Below, one piece after another: positions 42,091 to 50,574 of a stretch of DNA of 64,000 bases (position 1 is its first letter; each line of letters starts with the position of its first letter). This DNA is from Bradyrhizobium arachidis (GTDB lineage: Bacteria; Pseudomonadota; Alphaproteobacteria; Rhizobiales; Xanthobacteraceae). Location of the stretch: NCBI RefSeq assembly GCF_015291705.1, contig NZ_CP030050.1, positions 3,658,001 to 3,722,000 on the forward strand. The letters are read 5' to 3'. The position numbers and the translations under genes were made by a program. The notes under the pieces were generated by a model. The model made no database searches, was not told the origin of the DNA, and worked only from the letters and a program-made list of their open reading frames with translations.

Positions 42091-43668
42091 ATGACCGCCA
42101 TGCTGGAGATGCGCAACGTCAGCAAGAGCTTTGCCGGTGTGCAGGCGCTGCGCGACGTCAACTTCTCGGTCGAGGCCGGCCAGATCCACGCCCTCGTCGG
42201 CGAGAACGGGGCCGGAAAATCCACGCTGATGAAGGTGCTGAGCGGCGTCTATCCCGCTGGCAGCTACGAGGGCACCATCGTCTTCGAGGGCGAGGAGCGC
42301 CGTTTCCGCGACATCAATGATTCCGAGGCGCTCGGCATCATCATCATCCACCAGGAGCTGGCGCTGATCCCGCTGATGTCGATCGCGGAAAACATTTTCC
42401 TCTCGCATCCGCCGTCGAAGTTCGGTGTGATCGATCGCGACGAGGTCTACCGGCGCACGCGCGAGCTGCTGGCGCAGGTCGGCCTGAAGGAGTCGCCGGA
42501 TACGCTGATCACCGATCTTGGCGTCGGCAAGCAGCAGCTCGTCGAGATCGCCAAGGCGCTCTCCAAGCGCGTCCGCATGCTGATCCTGGACGAGCCGACC
42601 GCGAGCCTCAACGAGGCCGACAGCGCCGCGCTGCTCGAGCGCCTGATGGCGTTCCGCCAGCAGGGCATCGGCTCGATCCTGATCTCGCACAAGCTCAACG
42701 AGGTCGCCAAGGTCGCTGACCACATCACCGTGCTGCGCGACGGCCGCACCGTCGACAGCATCGATTGCCGGGCCGAACCGATCCAGGAAGACCGCATCAT
42801 CCGCAGCATGGTCAACCGCGATATGGCTCACCGTTTCCCGGAGCGTAGCGCGAGGATCGGCGAGCCCGTGCTGACCGTCGAGAATTGGTCGGTCTATCAC
42901 CCCATCCATCCCGAGCGGCAAGTGATCAAGAACGTCAATTTCGGGGTCAAACGCGGCGAGGTCGTCGGAATTGCCGGGCTGATGGGGGCGGGCCGCACCG
43001 AATTCGCCATGAGCCTGTTCGGCCGCTCCTGGGGCACCAATATCAGCGGCCGCATCGCCCTTGAGGACCGGGAGATCGCGTTGCCGAGCGTCGCCGCGGC
43101 GATCGATGCCGGCCTTGCCTATGTCACCGAGGATCGCAAGCAACTCGGTCTGATCCTCGCCGACGACGTCCGCAAGAATATTACGCTCGCGAGCCTCGAC
43201 CAGGTCGCGCCGGGGAGGGTGATCGACGATATCGCCGAGCTGAAGGTCGCCAGCGATTACCGCAACCGCATGCGCATCCGCTGCTCCGATGTCTACCAGG
43301 AGACCGGCCAGCTCTCCGGCGGGAACCAGCAGAAGGTGGTGCTGTCGAAATGGCTGATGACCGACCCCAAGGTCCTGATCCTGGATGAGCCGACAAGGGG
43401 CATCGACGTCGGTGCCAAATACGAGATTTACTGTATCATCAATGAGCTGGCAGAGGCCGGCCGCGGCGTTGTGGTGATCTCCTCGGAGATGCCCGAGCTG
43501 CTCGGCATCTGCGACCGCATCTGCGTCATGAACGACGGCGCCTTCGTCGGCGAGTTCAAGGGCGCGGATGCGACGCAGGAAAAGATCATGCGCGCCATCA
43601 TGCGCAACGAACGAAGCAACGGAAACGGCGCGGTCGAGGCCGCGGAGATGGGAGGTGAGCAGCCATGA
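42091..43668 (+). CDS. gguA: Sugar ABC transporter ATP-binding protein GguA
   Basis: Tandem ATPase of 525 residues (two ABC domains). The first Walker A is GENGAGKST near residue 38 with signature GVGKQQLVEIAKAL and Walker B LILDEPTASL. In the second domain the Walker A position reads GLMGAGRTE near 293, degenerate as usual for this family, while LSGGNQQKVVLSKWLM and LILDEPTRGIDVG are intact. The start ATG at 42091 has AAAGGA upstream. The stop overlaps gguB (ATGA). Confidence 0.95.
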   Translation: MTAMLEMRNVSKSFAGVQALRDVNFSVEAGQIHALVGENGAGKSTLMKVLSGVYPAGSYEGTIVFEGEERRFRDINDSEALGIIIIHQELALIPLMSIAENIFLSHPPSKFGVIDRDEVYRRTRELLAQVGLKESPDTLITDLGVGKQQLVEIAKALSKRVRMLILDEPTASLNEADSAALLERLMAFRQQGIGSILISHKLNEVAKVADHITVLRDGRTVDSIDCRAEPIQEDRIIRSMVNRDMAHRFPERSARIGEPVLTVENWSVYHPIHPERQVIKNVNFGVKRGEVVGIAGLMGAGRTEFAMSLFGRSWGTNISGRIALEDREIALPSVAAAIDAGLAYVTEDRKQLGLILADDVRKNITLASLDQVAPGRVIDDIAELKVASDYRNRMRIRCSDVYQETGQLSGGNQQKVVLSKWLMTDPKVLILDEPTRGIDVGAKYEIYCIINELAEAGRGVVVISSEMPELLGICDRICVMNDGAFVGEFKGADATQEKIMRAIMRNERSNGNGAVEAAEMGGEQP

Positions 43669-44855
43669 CCGACAAGACGGTTTCGCTGCCCGAGGAGCGG
43701 CGGCACGGCAGCTTTATCAAGAACAATCTGCGCAATTACGGCATGCTGATGTCGCTGATCGCGATCATGCTGTTCTTCCAAATCATGACCGGCGGCACGC
43801 TGCTGCAGCCGCTCAACCTCACCAACCTGGTGCTCCAGAACAGCTACATCGTCATCATGGCGCTCGGCATGCTGCTGGTGATCGTGACCGGACATATCGA
43901 CCTCTCGGTCGGTTCAGTCGCGGGCTTCGTCGGTGCAGTCGCCGCGCTTCTGATGGTGACCTACAAGGTCGACTACACGCTCGCGTTCATTGCCTGCCTG
44001 CTGGTCGGCGCAGCCATCGGCGCGGCGCAGGGCTATTGGGTGGCCTATTTCAAGATCCCGTCCTTCATCGTGACGCTGGCGGGCATGCTCGTGTTCAAGG
44101 GCCTCGCGCTCGCCGTGTTGCAGGGCCAGTCGCTCGGGCCGTTCCCGTCGACCTTCCAGAAATTGTCGTCGGGCTTCATTCCGGAGCTGCTGCCCGAAGC
44201 CGGCACGCTGCATCCGACCTCCATGCTGATCGGCGCGGTGCTCGCGCTCGGGCTGGTCTACGCCAGCGCCAAGAGCCGGGCGCGGGAAGTGTCGCACGGT
44301 ATCGAGGTTGAACCCTACGCGTTCTTCCTCGGCAAGAGCATTGTGCTGTCCTGCGCCGTGCTCTATTTCACTTATCTGATCGCGACCTATCGCGGCCTGC
44401 CCAACGTGCTGGTGATCATGAGCGCGTTGATCGCGCTCTACGGCTTCGTCACCCGCCGCACCGTGATCGGCCGCCAGATCTATGCGGTCGGCGGCAATGC
44501 CAAGGCGGCCAGCCTGTCCGGCATTAAGACCGAGCGGCTGACCTTCCTCACCTTCGTCAACATGGGCGTGCTGGCCGCGCTCGCCGGCCTCGTCTTCGCC
44601 GCGCGGCTGAACACGGCGACGCCGAAGGCGGGCCTCGGCTTCGAGCTCGACGTCATTGCCGCCTGCTTCATCGGCGGCGCCTCGGCCTATGGCGGTGTCG
44701 GGCGCGTCGGCGGGGCCGTGGTCGGCGCCATGATCATGGGCGTGATGAACAACGGCATGTCCATCCTCGGCATCGGTATTGATTATCAGCAGGTTATCAA
44801 GGGTCTGGTGCTGCTCGGGGCAGTATGTATCGACGTGTATAATCAGCGGCGGTAG
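43665..44855 (+). CDS. gguB: Sugar ABC transporter permease GguB
   Basis: Inner-membrane permease of 396 residues with about ten hydrophobic segments. The monosaccharide-permease motif VIVTGHIDLSVGSVAGFVGA is near residue 68, GYWVAYFKIPSFIVTLAGM near 123, and the coupling loop GGNAKAASLSGIKTERL near 275. It has the long central region between the helices that marks GguB/XylH-type permeases. It completes the chvE-gguAB transporter. Confidence 0.95.
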   Translation: MTDKTVSLPEERRHGSFIKNNLRNYGMLMSLIAIMLFFQIMTGGTLLQPLNLTNLVLQNSYIVIMALGMLLVIVTGHIDLSVGSVAGFVGAVAALLMVTYKVDYTLAFIACLLVGAAIGAAQGYWVAYFKIPSFIVTLAGMLVFKGLALAVLQGQSLGPFPSTFQKLSSGFIPELLPEAGTLHPTSMLIGAVLALGLVYASAKSRAREVSHGIEVEPYAFFLGKSIVLSCAVLYFTYLIATYRGLPNVLVIMSALIALYGFVTRRTVIGRQIYAVGGNAKAASLSGIKTERLTFLTFVNMGVLAALAGLVFAARLNTATPKAGLGFELDVIAACFIGGASAYGGVGRVGGAVVGAMIMGVMNNGMSILGIGIDYQQVIKGLVLLGAVCIDVYNQRR

Positions 44856-44950
44856 GCGCAAAATCACGTCGCGGGGGAGGCTCTGGCGCTGCCCCCGCCA
44901 GGCGATTGCAATTTTCGTCAATTTCGATCACGGCATCGCGAGCGGAACCG

Positions 44951-45163
44951 ATGCCTCGCGATGACCATGATTTGGGGTCTAAATCCGGGGGTGCCGAGCA
45001 GGGCACGGGCAGGGCAGCACCGGTGGCGGCTCATATCCACGAGATGTCAGACGATGAATTTGAGGGGCGGCTTCGCATCCTCTTGCGCATCGTTTCTGTC
45101 TGCACTCTCGGGCTCTGCTCCTTTGCTGCAGGTTTGTTGATCGGCGCCTTTGTTCTGTTTTGA
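44951..45163 (+). CDS. Small membrane protein, hypothetical
   Basis: Frame of 70 residues from the ATG at 44951: a polar N-terminal half, an acidic stretch MSDDEFEGRL and one C-terminal hydrophobic helix (IVSVCTLGLCSFAAGLLIGAFVLF) ending the protein, the layout of a tail-anchored peptide. A shorter 39-residue version could start at 45044. The ribosome-binding site is weak in both cases. Unknown function; placed between gguB and the FixK box. Confidence 0.4.
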   Translation: MPRDDHDLGSKSGGAEQGTGRAAPVAAHIHEMSDDEFEGRLRILLRIVSVCTLGLCSFAAGLLIGAFVLF

Positions 45164-45214
45164 ACGAGGCGATTCACGCCAAAGCCTCGAAACGAGAGGC
45201 GCCGGCGCGCCTTC

Positions 45215-45228
45215 TTGATCTAGATCAA
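45215..45228. promoter_or_regulatory. Perfect FixK/FNR box TTGAT-CTAG-ATCAA
   Basis: This 14-bp palindrome matches the classic FNR/FixK consensus TTGAT-N4-ATCAA exactly. Its centre is about 67 bp upstream of the histidine-kinase start codon, a distance consistent with an activator site at about -40 of a short leader. It predicts induction of the kinase under low oxygen by FixK2 or an FNR-like protein. Confidence 0.85.
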
Positions 45229-45288
45229 TCGGCAGCCAGTTTCGTGCGAATTTCATGCGGTTGGCGTAAGGGATTACGGGGAACCTGA

Positions 45289-46545
45289 GTGACGCGTAGA
45301 ATGAGGTCATCGCCGGCTTCGGAGGTGATGCTGGTCTCGACGTTGCCGGCGTTGCAACTGATCTACGACACTGCCCCGATCGGGCTCGCCTGTCTGTCAC
45401 CGGACTGCCGCTACCTGCTGATCAACCAGCGCCTGACCGAAATCTGCGGCATATCGGTCGAGGGCCATCTCGGGCATACGGTCAGGGATTGCGTGCCGGC
45501 TCTGGCGGAGTCCGTCGAGCAGATCGTCCGTTCGATCATGCAGACCGGCGAGCCCGTGATCGGCATCGAGGTGGCGGGGCAACGGGCCGACCAGGCCGAG
45601 GAGCGCTCCTGGGTCACCTATTGGCATCCACTGCGCATGCCGGATGGCGAAATCGTCGCGGTCAACGTGGCGGCGGAGGAGATTACCGAGCGCAAGCGCG
45701 CCGAGCGGGAGATCCGCAGTGCCAGGGATGCCGCGGAGACCGCGCTTCGTCATTTGCGCGATATCCAGGACACTCTGATCGAGGCGGAAAAGCTGGCGGC
45801 GCTCGGGCGCATGGTCGCCGGTGTCGCGCACGAGATCAACACACCGCTCGGCAGCAGCCTGACGGTCGCCTCGACGCTGCAGCGCAAGGCCGAGCAGTTC
45901 GCCGCGGAGGTCGCGCGGGGCAGTCTCAAGCGTTCGACATTGACGGGCTTTCTGGAGCTGGTGGGCGATGCCTCGGCGCAGCTGGTCACCAATCTCGGCC
46001 GCGCCGCCGAACGGGTGCAGTCCTTCAAGCAGGTGGCGGCCGATCAGACCCTGTCACACCGGCGCAGCTTCGATGCGGGCGAGCTGACCGGCCAGGTTCT
46101 CTCCCAGTTCGAGCGGCAGCTGCGCACGCGCGACATCGCGCTCGGTCTGCGCTGCGAGCCCGATCTGGCCATGGACAGCTATCCCGGTCCGTTCGGTCAG
46201 GTACTCACCAACCTCGCCGTCAACGCGATGACGCATGCCTTCTCCGGTGGCGGAGCAGGAAAGATCGACGTCTCGCTCCGCGCGGTAGGCCACAGGCATA
46301 TCGAGCTGTTGTTTGCCGACGACGGTTGCGGCATGGCGCCCGACGTGGAGCGGCGGGCCTTCGATCCCTTCTTCACCACGCGCCGGCATGACGGCGCGAG
46401 CGGCCTTGGCCTGCACATCGTGCACAGCATCGTCGTGGATCGATTGGGCGGACAGCTCCGGCTCGAAAGCAAGCCCGGTGAGGGCACGCGGTTTCAGCTG
46501 GTCCTGCCGAGAACGGCGCCCGACCGGCGATCCGTCGCGAGCTGA
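45289..46545 (+). CDS. Orphan PAS-domain sensor histidine kinase (soluble)
   Basis: Histidine kinase of 418 residues without membrane segments. A PAS domain covers about residues 20-135 (LIYDTAPIGLACLSPDCRYLLINQRLTE in outline), followed by a coiled linker (EITERKRAEREIRSARDAAETAL). The H-box is AHEINTPLGSS with His181, the NTP form common in cytoplasmic sensors. The catalytic domain has NLAVNAMTHAF, DDGCGM and GLGLHIVHSIV. The GTG at 45289 follows GGGGA; ATGs at 45301 and 45328 are alternatives. No response regulator is adjacent. The perfect FixK box upstream and the nor cluster downstream suggest a role in the response to low oxygen or nitrogen oxides. Confidence 0.9.
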   Translation: MTRRMRSSPASEVMLVSTLPALQLIYDTAPIGLACLSPDCRYLLINQRLTEICGISVEGHLGHTVRDCVPALAESVEQIVRSIMQTGEPVIGIEVAGQRADQAEERSWVTYWHPLRMPDGEIVAVNVAAEEITERKRAEREIRSARDAAETALRHLRDIQDTLIEAEKLAALGRMVAGVAHEINTPLGSSLTVASTLQRKAEQFAAEVARGSLKRSTLTGFLELVGDASAQLVTNLGRAAERVQSFKQVAADQTLSHRRSFDAGELTGQVLSQFERQLRTRDIALGLRCEPDLAMDSYPGPFGQVLTNLAVNAMTHAFSGGGAGKIDVSLRAVGHRHIELLFADDGCGMAPDVERRAFDPFFTTRRHDGASGLGLHIVHSIVVDRLGGQLRLESKPGEGTRFQLVLPRTAPDRRSVAS

Positions 46546-46572
46546 TCGCGCCCCCGATCCGCGGTGTCCGGA

Positions 46573-46728
46573 TTATTGCGTCGTGAACAGCACCGTCGCG
46601 ATTGCGACGGAAAGGCTCACCGCCGAAACCGTCGCGACCGTCGACAGCACGCCCATGCGCCGGAGCGCGATGGCGAAGGCGATGATGATGGGTGTCGCGG
46701 TCATCAGCCCGATCTGTGCATCGCTCAT
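46573..46728 (-). CDS. Small two-helix membrane peptide, hypothetical, upstream of norE
   Basis: Frame of 51 residues: MSDAQIGLMTATPIIIAFAIALRRMGV then a second hydrophobic half (LSTVATVSAVSLSVAIATVLF), i.e. two short membrane helices split by an Arg pair. The ATG at 46728 has only a weak GAG upstream. It is convergent with the kinase and divergent from norEFCBQD, so it may respond to the same upstream sites. The wider frame open upstream is not supported. Confidence 0.45.
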   Translation of the reverse strand: MSDAQIGLMTATPIIIAFAIALRRMGVLSTVATVSAVSLSVAIATVLFTTQ

Positions 46729-46830
46729 CTCAGCGCTCGCTATTCCCTGGGAACATGAGCCGGTTTGTAACGAGCTCCAGCAGGCCGGACGTTGCGTCGG
46801 CGCAAACAAGTGCTCTGGCGATCTCCGAGT

Positions 46831-46844
46831 TTGTTCTGCGACAA
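46831..46844. promoter_or_regulatory. NnrR/FNR-type site TTG-TTCTGCGA-CAA upstream of norE
   Basis: TTGTTCTGCGACAA has the TTG-N8-CAA core of the FNR/NnrR family and is part of a perfect TTTGT-N6-ACAAA inverted repeat. It lies 55 bp before the norE start. The site upstream of norC matches it at 11 of 14 positions, which supports a common regulator such as NnrR or FixK2. Confidence 0.7.
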
Positions 46845-46899
46845 ATTCCGAACAGGACGGCTGAGCTAAGGCTGGCCGGTGTCCTGATCCGGAAAGACG

Positions 46900-47475
46900 A
46901 TGTCTGCGGCCGACTGCGAACGAGAGGGAACCGGTTGGGGAATCCTGGAAGATCTCCCCGGCGATCCCATGATCTGGGTGCTGATCTTCAGCGAGCTCGT
47001 CGCCTTCGGCCTGTTTCTCGGTGCCTTCGTGGTCGCCCGTGCGATCCACCCGACGGTGTTTGCGGCGGGGCAGGCGGCGCTGGATTCGAATCTCGCGGGC
47101 CTCAATACAATCGTGCTGGTGACCAGCGGCTGGGCTGCGGCCCGGGCGACGAAATCGGCGCGAGCGAGCGAGAAGCGGATATCACGCCGCTGGCTCCTTA
47201 TCGCGATGGCGCTCGGCGGCTTCTTCATCGCGATCAAGCTTGCCGAATATGCCGAGGAGATCGGCCGCGGCATTGGCTTGGAGACCAGCCCGTTCTTCAC
47301 GCTCTATTTCCTGCTGACCGGCTTCCGTCTCCTACATGTCGCTCTCGGCATCATCATCCTCGCGGTGGTCTGCCGCCGCGCCGAGACCGTGGGCGTCGAG
47401 ACGGGTGCCGCCTTCTGGCACATGGTCGATCTGATCTGGATCGTCATGTTCCCGATTCTCTATCTGGCGCGGTGA
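46900..47475 (+). CDS. norE: NorE, cytochrome-oxidase-subunit-III-like protein of nitric oxide reductase
   Basis: Inner-membrane protein of 191 residues with five hydrophobic segments, in the COX3 family. Characteristic stretches are MIWVLIFSELVAFGLFLGAFVVAR near residue 24, FFTLYFLLTGFRLLHVALGIIIL near 130 and FWHMVDLIWIVMFPILYL at the end. It supports full activity or assembly of the NO reductase. GGAAAG precedes the ATG. It is followed after 2 bases by norF. Confidence 0.93.
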   Translation: MSAADCEREGTGWGILEDLPGDPMIWVLIFSELVAFGLFLGAFVVARAIHPTVFAAGQAALDSNLAGLNTIVLVTSGWAAARATKSARASEKRISRRWLLIAMALGGFFIAIKLAEYAEEIGRGIGLETSPFFTLYFLLTGFRLLHVALGIIILAVVCRRAETVGVETGAAFWHMVDLIWIVMFPILYLAR

Positions 47476-47477
47476 CG

Positions 47478-47738
47478 ATGCCGGATCGCCTCGACATCAC
47501 CTGGTTCGTGCTGATCGGCCTCGCGCTCGCGACCATCCTGCTGCCGCCATTTATGCCGTGGCAGGTGCTCGGCAATGCTGCGCTGCTGTCGCTGGCCGCC
47601 ATCAAGGGCCGCCGGATCGCGCTCGACTTCATGGATCTGCGCGTCGTGCCCGCGCTGTGGCGTGGTCTCGTCGGCGCCTGGATCGTCATCGTGCTGCTGT
47701 TCGCCTGGCTCGCCTCCGCCGTCGTCGCCCTGATCTGA
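47478..47738 (+). CDS. norF: NorF, small membrane protein of the nor cluster
   Basis: Membrane protein of 86 residues with two to three hydrophobic segments (FVLIGLALATILLPPFMP; NAALLSLAAIKGRRIALDF; AWIVIVLLFAWLASAVVALI) and the central GRRIALDFMDLR motif of NorF/cytochrome-c-oxidase-subunit-IV-like proteins. It follows norE directly, as in Paracoccus and rhizobia, and precedes norC after a 112-bp gap that carries its own regulatory site. Confidence 0.88.
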   Translation: MPDRLDITWFVLIGLALATILLPPFMPWQVLGNAALLSLAAIKGRRIALDFMDLRVVPALWRGLVGAWIVIVLLFAWLASAVVALI

Positions 47739-47759
47739 CGCGGTCGACGCGAGCGTTCA

Positions 47760-47773
47760 TTGCTCCCCGACAA
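47760..47773. promoter_or_regulatory. NnrR/FNR-type site TTG-CTCCCCGA-CAA upstream of norC
   Basis: TTGCTCCCCGACAA shares the pattern TTGYTCNNCGACAA with the norE site and lies 77 bp before the norC start codon. It predicts a second, independent promoter for norCBQD inside the cluster, activated under the same denitrifying conditions. Confidence 0.7.
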
Positions 47774-47850
47774 AGACCCATCCGCACTAACAGGCAAACT
47801 ACAGCATCACCGCTTCCTCACGACTGGACTCACAACGGAAAGGATTGGCA

Positions 47851-48303
47851 ATGGCTGAACGCCTGACCAAGTCGGCGGCTCGAAACGTCTTCTACGGCGG
47901 CTCGGCCTTTTTCTTCGCCATCTTCTTAGGGCTGACGGCGCACAGCCATTACTACATGGCAACGACCTCGACGGACGCGACGACGCTGACGTGGTCGGTC
48001 GCGCGCGGCAAGCATGTCTGGGAGAAGAACTCCTGCATCAACTGCCACACGCTGCTCGGCGAGGGCGCCTATTTCGCGCCGGAAGTCGGCAACGTCTGGG
48101 ACCGCTGGGGCGGCAATGAGGATCCGGCCGCGGCGCGCGAGACGCTGAAGGCCTGGATGCAGTCGCAGCCCTCGGGCGCGGAGGGGCGGCGGCAGATGCC
48201 GCAGTTCAACCTCACCGACCAGGAGCTCAACGACCTCGCCGACTTCCTGCAATGGACCAGCAAGATCAAGCGCCAGGAATGGCCGCCGAACAAGGCGGGC
48301 TGA
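47851..48303 (+). CDS. norC: Nitric oxide reductase subunit C (cytochrome c)
   Basis: Membrane-anchored c-type cytochrome of 150 residues that passes electrons to NorB. It has one N-terminal membrane helix (AFFFAIFLGLTAH) and a periplasmic haem-binding motif CINCH at residues 62-66. The distal methionine is Met116 in RRQMPQF. GDRWGG-like DRWGGNEDP and the final FLQWTSKIKRQEWPPNKAG are standard. The ATG at 47851 has AAAGGA upstream. Confidence 0.97.
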   Translation: MAERLTKSAARNVFYGGSAFFFAIFLGLTAHSHYYMATTSTDATTLTWSVARGKHVWEKNSCINCHTLLGEGAYFAPEVGNVWDRWGGNEDPAAARETLKAWMQSQPSGAEGRRQMPQFNLTDQELNDLADFLQWTSKIKRQEWPPNKAG

Positions 48304-48342
48304 GCTCGCCGCTTTCCTCTTTCAAGACAGAGAGAACCCGAG

Positions 48343-49689
48343 ATGAAGTACCAAACCCAGAAAGTCGCGATGCTGTATTTCTACGGCGCGCTGACCCTGT
48401 TCCTGGCCCAGGTCCTGTTCGGCCTGCTTGCCGGGACCATCTATGTCCTGCCCAACACCCTGTCGGTCATCCTGCCGTTCAACATCGTCCGGATGATCCA
48501 CACCAACGCACTGATCGTGTGGTCGCTGATCGGCTTCATGGGCGCGACCTACTTCCTGCTGCCCGAGGAAACCGAGACTGAACTCTACAGCCCGCTGCTG
48601 GCGAAGATCCAGTTCTGGATGTTCTTCGGCGCCGCGGGCGTGGCCGTGGTCGGCTACCTCTTCCACTACCATGAGGGCCGCGAATTCCTCGAACAGCCCT
48701 TCATCATCAAGGTCGGCATCGTCGTCGTCTGCCTGATGTTCCTGTTCAACGTCACCATGACGGCGCTGAAGGGCCGCAAGACCACGGTCACCAACATCCT
48801 TTTGTTCGGCCTCTGGGGCGTTGCGATCTTCTTCCTGTTCGCCTTCTACAACCCGGCCAATCTCGCCGTCGACAAGATGTACTGGTGGTACGTCGTCCAT
48901 CTCTGGGTCGAGGGCGTCTGGGAGCTGATCATGGCCTCCGTGCTCGCTTTCCTGATGATCAAGCTCAACGGCATTGACCGCGAGGTCGTGGAGAAGTGGC
49001 TCTACGTCATCATTGGGCTGGCGCTGTTCTCCGGCATCCTCGGCACCGGCCACCACTTCTATTGGATCGGTGCGCCCGGCTACTGGCAGTGGATCGGCTC
49101 GCTGTTCTCCACGCTCGAGGTCGCGCCCTTCTTCACCATGGTGATCTTCACCGTGCAGATGACCTGGAAGGCCGGCCGCAAGCATCCGAACCGCGCCGCG
49201 CTGTTGTGGTCGGTGGGCTGCTCGGTGATGGCGTTCTTAGGAGCCGGCGTCTGGGGTTTCCTGCACACGTTGTCGTCGGTGAACTACTATACCCACGGCA
49301 CGCAGGTCACCGCCGCGCACGGCCATCTCGCTTTCTTCGGCGCCTACGTGATGCTGAACCTGTCGGTGATGGCCTACGCGATCCCGCAGATCAAGGGACG
49401 CGCGCCCTATAACCAGTGGCTCTCAATGGCGAGCTTCTGGATCATGTGCACGGCCATGATGACCATGACCTTCGCGCTGACCTTTGCCGGCGTGATCCAG
49501 GTCCATCTCCAGCGCGTGCTGGGCCAGAGCTACATGGACGTGCAGGACCAGCTCGCCTTCTTCTACTGGGTGCGGCTGGGCTCCGGCGTGTTCGTCGCGA
49601 TCTCTGCGCTGATGTTCGTCTGGGCCGTGCTGGTGCCGGGCCGCGAGAAGCCGGCGACGATCCCGGCTGCCTTGCAGCCGGCCGAGTGA
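48343..49689 (+). CDS. norB: Nitric oxide reductase subunit B
   Basis: Catalytic haem-copper-oxidase-family subunit of 448 residues with twelve membrane helices that reduces 2 NO to N2O. Its length and N-terminus mark the cytochrome-c-dependent cNor form, not the quinol type. Ligand positions line up with the family: His53 and His328 for haem b, His326 for haem b3, and His186, His237, His238 with Glu190 for the non-haem iron. It pairs with NorC encoded upstream. Confidence 0.98.
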   Translation: MKYQTQKVAMLYFYGALTLFLAQVLFGLLAGTIYVLPNTLSVILPFNIVRMIHTNALIVWSLIGFMGATYFLLPEETETELYSPLLAKIQFWMFFGAAGVAVVGYLFHYHEGREFLEQPFIIKVGIVVVCLMFLFNVTMTALKGRKTTVTNILLFGLWGVAIFFLFAFYNPANLAVDKMYWWYVVHLWVEGVWELIMASVLAFLMIKLNGIDREVVEKWLYVIIGLALFSGILGTGHHFYWIGAPGYWQWIGSLFSTLEVAPFFTMVIFTVQMTWKAGRKHPNRAALLWSVGCSVMAFLGAGVWGFLHTLSSVNYYTHGTQVTAAHGHLAFFGAYVMLNLSVMAYAIPQIKGRAPYNQWLSMASFWIMCTAMMTMTFALTFAGVIQVHLQRVLGQSYMDVQDQLAFFYWVRLGSGVFVAISALMFVWAVLVPGREKPATIPAALQPAE

Positions 49690-49751
49690 ACGCGAAGGCG
49701 GCCGCGCAACGTCGCGGCCGCCTCGTCAAACCGATTTTCCGGAGAAGGAAC

Positions 49752-50564
49752 ATGAAAGCAGCACTTCACGCTCTGGCGGCTCCCGCACCTGAGCTCCCGG
49801 CCTATGTCGCAAGCGGCAACGAATGCGCGCTGTTCGAGCACGCCTGGCGGCATCGGCTGCCTGTGTTGCTGAAGGGGCCGACCGGCTGCGGCAAGACCCG
49901 TTTCGTCGCGCATATGGCGACGCGGCTGGGGCTGCCGCTCCACACGGTTGCCTGTCACGACGATCTCACGGCAGCAGATCTGACCGGCCGTTACTTGCTG
50001 AAGGGCGGCGACACCGTATGGACCGACGGTCCGCTGACACGCGCGGTGCGCGACGGCGGCATCTGCTATCTCGACGAAGTCGTGGAGGCGCGCAAGGACG
50101 TCACTGTCGTCCTGCATCCGCTGACCGACGACCGCCGCATCCTGCCGTTGGAGCGCACCGGCGAGGAGCTTGTTGCGCCAAGCAGCTTCATGCTCGTGGT
50201 CTCCTACAATCCCGGCTACCAGACGCTGCTCAAGGCGCTGAAGCCGTCGACCCGTCAGCGCTTTGTCGCCATCGAGTTCGGCTTCCTTCCGCCGGAGCAG
50301 GAGATCGCGGTGGTCGCGGCCGAGAGCGGCCTTGCGCCCGATTACGTGCGGCCGCTGGTCGCGCTGGCCGGCCGGCTGCGCGCGTTGAAGGGCCATGACC
50401 TCGAGGAGGGGGTCTCGACCCGCCTCGTCGTCTATTGCGCCACGCTGATCGCAGCTGGCGCCTCGATTGCCGATGCCGTGTTGGCAGCCATGATCGAACC
50501 ACTGACCGACGACGCCGACGTCAAGGCAGCACTGCTCGACGTCGCGCGCGCCGTGATCTCCTGA
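49752..50564 (+). CDS. norQ: NorQ, MoxR-type AAA+ ATPase for NO reductase activation
   Basis: Cytoplasmic AAA+ ATPase of 270 residues. Walker A is GPTGCGKT at 42-49 and Walker B is GGICYLDEV near 102-110; sensor and arginine-finger regions are VVSYNPGY and KPSTRQRFV. With NorD it is thought to insert the non-haem iron into NorB. The ATG at 49752 follows GGAGAAGGAA; the frame is open well upstream but overlaps norB and is not used. Confidence 0.95.
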   Translation: MKAALHALAAPAPELPAYVASGNECALFEHAWRHRLPVLLKGPTGCGKTRFVAHMATRLGLPLHTVACHDDLTAADLTGRYLLKGGDTVWTDGPLTRAVRDGGICYLDEVVEARKDVTVVLHPLTDDRRILPLERTGEELVAPSSFMLVVSYNPGYQTLLKALKPSTRQRFVAIEFGFLPPEQEIAVVAAESGLAPDYVRPLVALAGRLRALKGHDLEEGVSTRLVVYCATLIAAGASIADAVLAAMIEPLTDDADVKAALLDVARAVIS

Positions 50565-50574
50565 AGGTGATGTA

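Noticed and set aside
40882..44855. ChvE as part of a virulence-sensing system
   Set aside because: No virA/virG or vir box is visible; operon context is sugar catabolism, so the ordinary transport role is sufficient.
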